From contig JBOEHE010000045.1 of NCBI GenBank assembly GCA_050633785.1, positions 62,001-126,000 of the forward strand: a stretch of 64,000 nt of DNA, in the 5' to 3' direction. The translations under genes and the position numbers were made by a program. A model generated the notes under the pieces. That model was not told the origin of the DNA and made no database searches. It worked only from the letters and a program-made list of their open reading frames with translations. The DNA comes from CALKZN01 sp050633785 (GTDB lineage Bacteria > Pseudomonadota > Gammaproteobacteria > Arenicellales > Arenicellaceae). Shown piece by piece: positions 52,501 to 60,200 of the stretch. Position 1 is the stretch's first letter. Every line of letters starts with the position of its first letter.

Positions 52501-54307
52501 CATTAGCATCAATCTTGGAAGCCACGCTAGAACAGTAAGGGTGGTATGTTAACGTTTCCACATGCCCCAACGCATTACTAACAGTCAAAGGCAAACGGTA
52601 TTGTGCATCATAGTTGGTGTTAACTGAACGAGATTCAACAGCCACACCATTATGTCCGGTGACTGTTTCTGTCAGTGTATTTCCGGATGAGTCATAAGCA
52701 AACTCGGTAGTCAATTTAACATCTGGAGTACCATAAGGCTCTCTAACAGAGGTAATAATTCGGCCTCGATTATCATAGCTATTAACTGTAATACGTAGAG
52801 TGTCAGGACTATTTGGCTTCGCATGCTTAACAAGTAATGTTTCCGGTAAGCTAATCAACCAATTGTTATAAGTATCAGGCTTGTATGTGATAACCGTTTG
52901 CACACCCACTTGATAATCAGCTGGGTTAATACCACGTTGTTCGTACGATTGAGTCACATTGCCATAATCGTCATATTGAAAGGTCTTGTAGTCTGAACGA
53001 ACCTCAGCGCCGCCATTCAACTCATACTCCTGAGTTAAGGATTGAGTGATATAAGCGAATTTAGTTTTTGCGCTATTGGCGTGTGTTATATCTCTGGAAT
53101 CCATAGTGCTGGTGATCAGCGAAAGTGGTCCAGTTGCATGAGACACCGCGATACTGCTGACTCTGCCAATAAAAGGAAAATCCTGACGGTAGCTAATGTG
53201 CTTGGTAATATCTTTGTCCGTATTATCAATCGTTCGATATTTAAACCCTAGAAAACCTCGACCTCTTCGGTGGTACTGCGCTCCAGCGTACTGATACTCT
53301 TTTTGGGTTTTGGTATTTTCCAGCGTGTTGATAATTTCAAGGCTTTTCAAGACACGCATAGAACTCTGAACGAAAAAAGAATTCGTTTCAGGCAAGAACG
53401 TTTGACCATCAAGAGTGTTTCGCTGATAGATCGAACTATCGGTTAATGGTGCAAACTTGGGTTTATACTTTATTCCCATTGTTGAGGTAATTGAGGACAG
53501 TTGATCTGCCTTGCCAGCAAGATTTATCCGACCATCCAACTGATTCAATACCGTACGCATCCAATCACGGGAGCCGTCACCATTGAGATCAACGAACTCG
53601 CCAAAACGAATACCCGATTTGCCTTCAGATTGGTAATAATCGTTGAACAGCCAGCCTACATTATAGGCGTTATTCTGCAACCAACCTGAACCAGTATTGA
53701 TCCAACTATTAATATTCCATATTCCATGCCGATTACGGTAAGATTCCAGATAGTCGATTAAACCATCCCGATTGACATCGACATACTGGCCACGCTCTTC
53801 AGCCGGATAACCACTGAACGCCTTGTCGTAATTGCGTTTTATAAATGGAACTTGATACTGGCCACTCCAAAACCAGCCTTTTCCGGTATTAAGGGCTGTA
53901 TTCCTATGCTCATTGTCATACAAGGGGTCGATATAAGAACGAACCCAATCACGCAGACCATCGCCGTTGACATCAATAAAATCCCCCCATTTGACAACCC
54001 TTTGATCGCTATACCCATAATCATAGATGATATCTAATGCATTAAAAGCAGCATTCGCCAACCAACCCGAACCGGTATTGAGCCATGTCTGTTTTTTTAT
54101 TCCATCAGCCTGACTTCTGTAAGCTTGTACCCAATCAGGCAAACCATCACCATTGACGTCAACAAACTCACCATGCTGTTGCATGGACGTACCAAAAATA
54201 TCATCCGGCAAAGCATAAGCTGCATTCCAACTCCAACCATTGCCATTGTTTATAGCAGTATTCCGATAGGAAACTCCTGCTATATCCCCATAGTAGCCAC
54301 CACCCAA
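49538..54307 (-). CDS. RHS-repeat polymorphic toxin, C-terminal part (downstream of a frameshift)
   Basis: The frame encodes up to 1,589 residues, starting formally at a TTG that is not a likely start; it is the continuation of the upstream frame. In order: FG-GAP-like repeats with DVNGDG calcium loops and WxNTGSGW tails (about residues 45-300), a TcdB/SpvB-like middle region, then YD/RHS repeats (YDALGHL, YDALSNL, YDANGNL) and the RHS core end YDPYLGRFLSPDTIVPD with DPTGHEYDD. From the DPTG the last 250 residues are unique: an acidic Ser/Pro-rich linker, a membrane-like IGFSVGGVTLNG segment, and a tip ending GSITAKINKGNLQISVDGK. The tip is the likely toxic domain; its activity is unknown. 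Confidence 0.85.
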   Translation of the reverse strand: MGGGYYGDIAGVSYRNTAINNGNGWSWNAAYALPDDIFGTSMQQHGEFVDVNGDGLPDWVQAYRSQADGIKKQTWLNTGSGWLANAAFNALDIIYDYGYSDQRVVKWGDFIDVNGDGLRDWVRSYIDPLYDNEHRNTALNTGKGWFWSGQYQVPFIKRNYDKAFSGYPAEERGQYVDVNRDGLIDYLESYRNRHGIWNINSWINTGSGWLQNNAYNVGWLFNDYYQSEGKSGIRFGEFVDLNGDGSRDWMRTVLNQLDGRINLAGKADQLSSITSTMGIKYKPKFAPLTDSSIYQRNTLDGQTFLPETNSFFVQSSMRVLKSLEIINTLENTKTQKEYQYAGAQYHRRGRGFLGFKYRTIDNTDKDITKHISYRQDFPFIGRVSSIAVSHATGPLSLITSTMDSRDITHANSAKTKFAYITQSLTQEYELNGGAEVRSDYKTFQYDDYGNVTQSYEQRGINPADYQVGVQTVITYKPDTYNNWLISLPETLLVKHAKPNSPDTLRITVNSYDNRGRIITSVREPYGTPDVKLTTEFAYDSSGNTLTETVTGHNGVAVESRSVNTNYDAQYRLPLTVSNALGHVETLTYHPYCSSVASKIDANGLITQFEYDDFCRLTKETRPDQTTKNISYLYSALGNLCADCDGAGVFKTTVQETGQPMLETFYNPRNQPMMTQTQGMLGETVRQLLRYDRFGRLGGETMPYFEGESQFEKVHEYDVLDRKVKTTFPFSVANGGSAAQSTMAYSVENGLRLATSTNVKGQVKKTYTNALAQAVEIVDAHGKSLKFAYDAQGNTVQTTDAMNNITTVDFDVWGRRTALHDMDLGTWTYTYNAFGEVITQTDARNHQITMQYDALGRMKNRTVPLVVGSGTETSTWHYDSGTNAKGQLSSINGVNGYQYAITYDSIGRPQQETYQIKGQSFSQSLTYDSAGRVASKTYPQGLTVNYGYTNGYASSITDASNNQTYWSATKYDALGHLIQEIHGDNIHSNRAYDLAQVTLTSINSYVQVANDPVLPVQSLQYSYDALSNLTQRQNLLQSTDETFAYDNLNRLTSYQHQSSVTQTTTVNYDALGNIIYKSDVGTYRYDTSRPHAVSRVDLPLDANALAQFDVPMQWGSQEKRLTAPQVHGVNYVYDANGNLQQSGDRMAYWTSFNKPYTLQRVLEDGTVARTDYEYGPEFERVYKKAQGNDNTIYVGEDYERIEQQGVVKHRYTLKAGNAAVQITKEQQQTGYTQETLYLMQDHLGSTDVIVNATGTIEQRMAFDPWGMHRAVAGDTTAVNALTTKGFTGHEMDDEVGFINMKARIYDPYLGRFLSPDTIVPDAHDMQAYNRYSYVVNNPLKYTDPTGHEYDDASDLGSVDSMTDSSRNGEDEAQSYADDHYDGDEGWSSDRPVTGSDGAEQEPTSPVGPEQPESVPEPEKKISNRALPSPHANSSVLTDEQINEMIDKVTTPWDIAIGFSVGGVTLNGLFNPKSWYNSVKGLFSKKKNLNADVAANSLEKGDRIKMIVGGIKNIKAKNADDALKQVNQIVDKVEDAYSGVKKVKNPGKTYDGRMYGPRSDSVIRHADGSITAKINKGNLQISVDGKVTLSK

Positions 54308-55821
54308 TCGACCAGACCGTCACCATTAACATCGATAAAACGACCGCGAATCGTTTCTTTATTAAAATAGTTTGAACGATAGTCATAGATAGGGTCAGGA
54401 GCCACAAAAGCTGTACTTTGTTGCCAACCAGAACCTGTGTTCAACCAAGTTTCTTTTACCCATTCATTTTGATGAGTCGTACTATTGTAGTAGTAATACG
54501 AAACGACCCAATCAACCAGGTTATCCCCATTTACATCAATGAACTGACCGGTGTTCATGACATTTTTGGCCATGTTCAAGTCTTCGTCATAATTGCGAAT
54601 AGCAGTTGGCAGTTTGTAGGGTACTGAGTGCAGCCAACCAGTGTCCGTTTTTAACCACGTGTTGCGTACCAACGTACCGGACTTATCAACATACGCACGA
54701 ACATGATCTGCACGTCCATCACCATTGACGTCCGCCCATTGCCCTAGCGTCATTTCCTCACGATCACTGCCGAGTAAATCGGTGCGCATCATATAGGCAT
54801 TGGGCTTTTCTCCTGCATTGGCTGCGGTCCGAAATCCTGCTGAATCAGTCTTCCAGGCAACATTGATCGCTGGCATACAGGTGTTATTCAAGCCACACTC
54901 TGTCACCGACGTAATTCTGGAACGTTTCGATGTTGTTCCATAATCATAGGCCAACTTGTATTGCCTGAAGGTAACACCCTTATCAATAACGTTAATATTT
55001 TTTAAGCGGTACTGTTTGTCAATTCGAACCCCGGCCACATACCGTGAACGTACATCCGTTCGCGTCTCATATGCAAAGGTAACCGCCTTATCTGAGGCAA
55101 GGCCATTTTCATTGTTTTTTGTATAGTCAATTCTGGAGGGCAAACCTTCTGATGCTTGATACTGAACTTCGAAAAAGTTTCCGCTACGATCATAGCTTTG
55201 CCCCAGTTTCCACGAATGGATACTGAATGTACCCGGTAGGAAATAATGAGAGCCTACAGTGTTACCATAAAACTGATGTGAACCATCTTTGCGAAATACT
55301 CGCCAATACGACGGTGCAGTTCCTCCATTAACATTAACCGAACCAGAGCCATAAGATATTATCTTTGAAAATTCATCGAGTTCGGTACGATATTCCGTTC
55401 CATCAGCTCCATAGATCCCATTTACCGCAATCAAACGTTTACCATTGAAACAGTATCGGTCATTAAGACCATGATTGACGCCGCCTTTGATGCCATCAAT
55501 AGCCAGGGTTCGGCCACAACGATAGATTGATGGCAGTCCAAATAATGACCAACCAACACCCAAGTTTCCATTGCCACTACCACTTGAAAACTCCAAGCTA
55601 AGCTTGGGTGCTACACCATTAGTACCTGGTGAAACAACAATGGGAATGGAATATCGAAATTGACCACCTGGAGAAGTGCTGTAAGAGGGAGATGTCGCCC
55701 CTGGCACAGATTGCGCAAACGCGTTATGCACAAAACCAAGAAAACAAAAAACAAAGGCAACCCAGAAGAAACGAACGCACGACAAACGAGAGAATTCCAC
55801 TATCACAAACCTATAACCCAA
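54280..55821 (-). CDS. RHS-repeat polymorphic toxin, N-terminal part (SpvB-like, frameshifted)
   Basis: 513 residues in a frame that ends 28 bases inside the next one. The N-terminus is a signal or membrane segment (FFWVAFVFCFLGFVHNAFAQ); the SpvB-type domain begins ATSPSYSTSPGGQFRYSIPIVVSPG. Two and a half FG-GAP-like repeats follow (GQWADVNGDGRADHV, GQFIDVNGDNLVDWV, GRFIDVNGDGLVDWV). The downstream frame resumes in the middle of the third repeat, in the -1 frame, showing that the two ORFs were one gene. The formal start is a TTG at 55821; GTGs at 55806 and 55800 are alternatives. A possible promoter lies about 110 bases upstream. Confidence 0.83.
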   Translation of the reverse strand: MGYRFVIVEFSRLSCVRFFWVAFVFCFLGFVHNAFAQSVPGATSPSYSTSPGGQFRYSIPIVVSPGTNGVAPKLSLEFSSGSGNGNLGVGWSLFGLPSIYRCGRTLAIDGIKGGVNHGLNDRYCFNGKRLIAVNGIYGADGTEYRTELDEFSKIISYGSGSVNVNGGTAPSYWRVFRKDGSHQFYGNTVGSHYFLPGTFSIHSWKLGQSYDRSGNFFEVQYQASEGLPSRIDYTKNNENGLASDKAVTFAYETRTDVRSRYVAGVRIDKQYRLKNINVIDKGVTFRQYKLAYDYGTTSKRSRITSVTECGLNNTCMPAINVAWKTDSAGFRTAANAGEKPNAYMMRTDLLGSDREEMTLGQWADVNGDGRADHVRAYVDKSGTLVRNTWLKTDTGWLHSVPYKLPTAIRNYDEDLNMAKNVMNTGQFIDVNGDNLVDWVVSYYYYNSTTHQNEWVKETWLNTGSGWQQSTAFVAPDPIYDYRSNYFNKETIRGRFIDVNGDGLVDWVVATMGI

Positions 55822-56253
55822 CCATCATCCAATAATGACAATTATTACTTTAACTAAAATCCAGCCAACTAATATCCAATCCTTAATTGACTTACTATAC
55901 AGCTATTCACTAGGGCTTATGAATAACCGGCAATTTACACTCACAGCTTTATAATTTCAATTGCTAGCTTCTAATTCCCAGAAAAAGACACCAATAGGTA
56001 TTAATAAAACAAGTTTTGCCATTATGATGGGCATCAATAAAATAAGGGTATAATTTAGTGGGCACAAATAGTTTATTATACGCCTCAATCCTTTTTTAGC
56101 TTTTACAACCTTAAACAATCGCCAGCATGTTTAGAAAGGACATTTCAATAAACTTAGCTCTAAAGTGCAATAGCTCAGAAAATATCCGTAAAATAACGCT
56201 ATCGACTCTGAATTAACGTTGTAAAAAGACACTTCATCGACAGACTTTAAACT
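55822..56253. other. 432-base intergenic region between the RHS toxin and the methyltransferase
   Basis: AT-rich, no coding potential or RNA gene found. It should hold the promoters of the minus-strand RHS gene (see 55932-55960) and of the plus-strand glycan genes; a TATAAT at 56049-56054 is present but has no good -35 at the right distance. Confidence 0.5.
55932..55960 (-). promoter_or_regulatory. Possible promoter of the RHS toxin gene
   Basis: On the minus strand TTGAAA (five of six) and TAAATT (four of six) are spaced by 17 bases, about 110 bases before the RHS start. Predicted from sequence alone. Confidence 0.3.
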
Positions 56254-57141
56254 ATGATCCTCAACGAGATACACAACGCTCTATACAAACTTGACCAAAA
56301 GATCTCAAGGCTTGATTCAAAAGAAATACAAAAAGAACTTGAGAATATTCCATTGGATATCTTTGCCAGGATTCAAGTCGACAGACCCTCCGAATATGCT
56401 TCTATCATGCACTGGCTTCCAGAATTGCCATCGGAAAATGATCAACGAATATGGACCGGTTCCTCTGGGCACGAACTAATGAATCAGAGCCTGGCTTTTA
56501 TCAAAACCATTATCAGTACTTACAATGACTTAACAAACAACACACTGAACCAATCCAACATTCTGGATTTTGGCTGCGGCTGGGGACGCATGATCCGACT
56601 TATGTCGAAGTACGTGCCTACAGATAATATTTACGCTGTAGATCCATGGGATAAATCTCTGGAAATTTGTACAGAAACGGGTGTTAAGGCCAATTTTGGC
56701 TTATCTGACTGGATACCCAGATCTCTGCCTACTCCGGAAGGTAAAAAATTCGACTTTATTATGGCCTTCTCGGTATTCACTCACTTGTCAGAAAATGTAA
56801 CGAAAGTTTGTGCCGCAACCTTGAGAGATTACCTCACTGACGATGGAATACTGGCAATTACCATCAGACCGGTTGAGTTCTGGCAATTCAGACTGGATCA
56901 TAAAATTGAGGGAGTAACAAAGAAACAGACCAGGCAATATATTTCGGATCACAAAGAACATGGATTTGCCTTTTTTGCTCATAACAGAGAAAAAATCGAA
57001 GGTGAAGTCACTTATGGTGACACTTCTATGTCTCTTGATTATATTAAAAACAACTTTACTGGCCTTGACATCAAAAGAGTTGAGTTCAATGAAACAGATC
57101 GCTATCAATTAATCGTATTCTTGACTAAATCTAACAGCTGA
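56254..57141 (+). CDS. Class I SAM-dependent methyltransferase
   Basis: 295 residues. Motif I is ILDFGCGWGRMIRL (near residue 108), followed by IYAVDPWDKSLEICTE and FDFIMAFSVFTHLSE, a form common among methyltransferases in polysaccharide clusters. The N-terminal 60 residues are helical, possibly for oligomerisation or partner binding. It precedes the giant multi-enzyme gene by 79 bases. Confidence 0.78.
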   Translation: MILNEIHNALYKLDQKISRLDSKEIQKELENIPLDIFARIQVDRPSEYASIMHWLPELPSENDQRIWTGSSGHELMNQSLAFIKTIISTYNDLTNNTLNQSNILDFGCGWGRMIRLMSKYVPTDNIYAVDPWDKSLEICTETGVKANFGLSDWIPRSLPTPEGKKFDFIMAFSVFTHLSENVTKVCAATLRDYLTDDGILAITIRPVEFWQFRLDHKIEGVTKKQTRQYISDHKEHGFAFFAHNREKIEGEVTYGDTSMSLDYIKNNFTGLDIKRVEFNETDRYQLIVFLTKSNS

Positions 57142-57220
57142 ATGTCGGCAGAATCATTTCATGTTGTTTAAAAATCAGTGATAATCAGTTCAACAGAAAA
57201 ACCTACCCCTACTTTCCACT

Positions 57221-60200
57221 ATGCCAAAAAGCCAGACAGTCATCATCAGCGGCATGCATCGCAGTGGAACTTCATTGGTTACCAGCATCCTTCAGTCCTG
57301 CGGAATTCATATCGGGGATAGGTTACTCGGAGGCAATCAAAGCAATCCTTTTGGTCATTATGAGGATATGGATTTTCTGGAATTCCATCAAAGCGCTCTC
57401 GGTGAAAGTAACAAAGAGGGGTATGCAGTCGGCGTAGTCCCCGAAATAGACCAAGCCCACCAGCAACTGGCAAAGCAAATCATCGCCAGTAAAAAAGAGC
57501 ACGATCTGTGGGGATGGAAAGACCCGAGGACCATCTTGTTTCTGGAATTCTGGCGCTCACAGCTGACATCATCAAAAACGATGCTGGTTTACCGACACCC
57601 GATGGAAGTGATGATTTCCTTGATCAAGCGCGGCACAGACTGGGAAATAATCAATAATCCCAGCAAAGCTATTGAGCTGTGGTCTTTTTATAATAAACAG
57701 GTTCTTGAATACAAACAAAAACACCCAGATGAGTGTGTTTTGTGCAATCTCAGTGGCATCACCAGTAATATTGATGCATTTATTAATTTGGCAACTAAAC
57801 AACTGAAGCTGCCATTAAAGCCCGTTGATACATCAACTCATTTCAAGAAAGATGAGTTAAATCAATTTCATTGGCCAGCGTCAACCAACGAGTTTTTAGA
57901 TATTTTTTCACATGAGAGTCTTGAGCTGTACAACGCACTCGAAGCAGTCTCTGACTTGGCTGGTGACACTGATAAGCTTCCAACATTGGACCTTCCCTGG
58001 GCCAGCTTTAAGGATTTGGCACTTAATGTCGGTGATGATGTGAAAGCGACAGGCAGCAGCTTATGCTATCTGTTAACCAATATTATTGACCCATCGTTGA
58101 ATAAAAAGTTCTTTCATACGAACAACCTTATTATTGATGCTCAAACGACCGAATTAAAAACTCGTAAAGAGTTTATAACTCAGCAGCAGCAATCGATTAT
58201 CGAACGGGATACCTCTCTACACAACGTATCTGTTGAGCTTAATATCCATAAAAAAGCATTAGACAGTAAAGAAGCAAAGCTCAAGCAATATCAAGATGAA
58301 TTACAAACTCAGAACCAGACTAATATTAAGCTGCAGGATAAGCTGGATAAATTAGAAGGGAAATGTAAAGAGCAACAAGCAGATATCGAACAACGCAGTG
58401 CTGAACTAAAAGACATTATCAATGAACAGCAGAAAGTTATAGAAGCGCGTGACACTGCGCTGTCAAATTACAAACAAGAATTACATTTCGAAACATCTCA
58501 ATCACACAAAGATCAGCGTCAACTGATTTTAGCCCGAACCCGGTTGATCGCTATCGAAGACTCTATTGCTTTCAAGTTTTGTTATCGATTATCCACAAAA
58601 ACCAGACAAATAGCAGCTTTGGGGAGAAAGCTGCTGGGTGGTTTTACTTCCCATCCGCTATTCAACGAAAGCTGGTACCAGTCTAATTACCCTAACTCTC
58701 GAGCCATTGCACGTTTTCCATACGTTCATTACAAGCTCTTTGGTTGGCGAGAAGGTCGAAACCCAAACCCTTACTTTGATGTAGCCTGGTATCTACAGCA
58801 ATATCCCGACATTTTAAAAGCCAATATAGACCCACTGATACATTATTCTCAAACCGGCTGGAAAGAAGGGCGAGACCCATCTGACAAGTTCAGCACCAGC
58901 AGTTATCTCGAACGCCATCCTCAGTTATTGGATCAAAACATTAATCCTCTGGGTCATTTTATCTCAAACCCTGTTGAGCATGAACCAAAGAACACTGAAA
59001 CTCCTGCAACCAAAAACTTCCCGCCTCTTCGCTCTCCAGACGCAGAAAGAGAGCAAAGCAATTATAATGATACATCCGTTAAACTCCCTGACTCCTATGA
59101 GGATGAGACCAAACCTCATTTTCAAAAACTACCTGCCAGGTTGATTGCCTTCTACCTGCCACAATTTCACCCTATACCAGAAAACAATCTATTCTGGGGA
59201 GAGGGGTTTACAGAGTGGAGAAACGTTACCAAAGCCAAACCTCAATTTGATGGACATTTCCAGCCTCAATTACCTGGCAGCCTTGGATTTTATGACTTAC
59301 GCATTCCTGAAGTTATGCAACGTCAGGCAGAACTGGCCAGACAATATGGAATCAGTGGCTTCTGTTTTCACTTCTATTGGTTTAATGGCCGTCGCGTTCT
59401 GGAAAGGCCTGTTGAACAACTGTTGAAAGACCAGTCTATCGAGATAGAGTTTTGCTTGAACTGGGCTAACGAAAATTGGACAAGGAGTTGGGATGGTAAA
59501 GAAAAAGAGGTATTGATCGAGCAAAACCATACTCCCGAAGACGACATCAACTTCATCAAAGAAGCGCAGCGTTTCTTTGATGACCCCCGTTATATACGAG
59601 TTGATGATAAACCCTTGCTGATGGTCTACAACCCCACCCTGCTTCCAGATGCTGCTGCAACCGCAAAACGCTGGCGAGACCATTGCCAACAAGCAGGTTT
59701 TGAAATTTTCTTATTGGTCGCCGAAACACATGGATTCGACAGCCAGAATGAATCGTGGTTTGATGGTTTGGTAGAATTCCCGCCATTGAGGAGACTGCCA
59801 GACAATGTGACCCACCATTACAACTTGTTGACGGACTTCAAAGGGAATATCTTTAACTATGAAGACCTGATCAGAATTCACTCAAAGCCTCAACAAAGTG
59901 AGTTTCCGATTTTTAAAACCGTATCTCCAGGCTGGGACAACACGGCCCGCAGAGATGAAAAAGCAACAATTTTCGCTGGGGCTACCCCACAGCTCTATAA
60001 GGAATGGCTCTCAAGCGCAATCGAACAAACCGTACAAAACAATGACGACAAACAACGCCTGATTTTTATTAATGCCTGGAACGAATGGGCTGAAGGGGCC
60101 TACCTGGAACCTAATGCTCAATCTGGCTACGCGTATTTAAACGCAACAGCAAAAGCCTTGAAAGAATTTGACGCAAACGAACCGACATTGTTGTTTACTA

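Noticed and set aside
54280..54307. Programmed -1 ribosomal frameshift in the RHS gene
   Set aside because: The overlap lacks a slippery X-XXY-YYZ heptamer; GGGTGGTGG does not fit. A mutation, slippage or sequencing error is the simpler reading.
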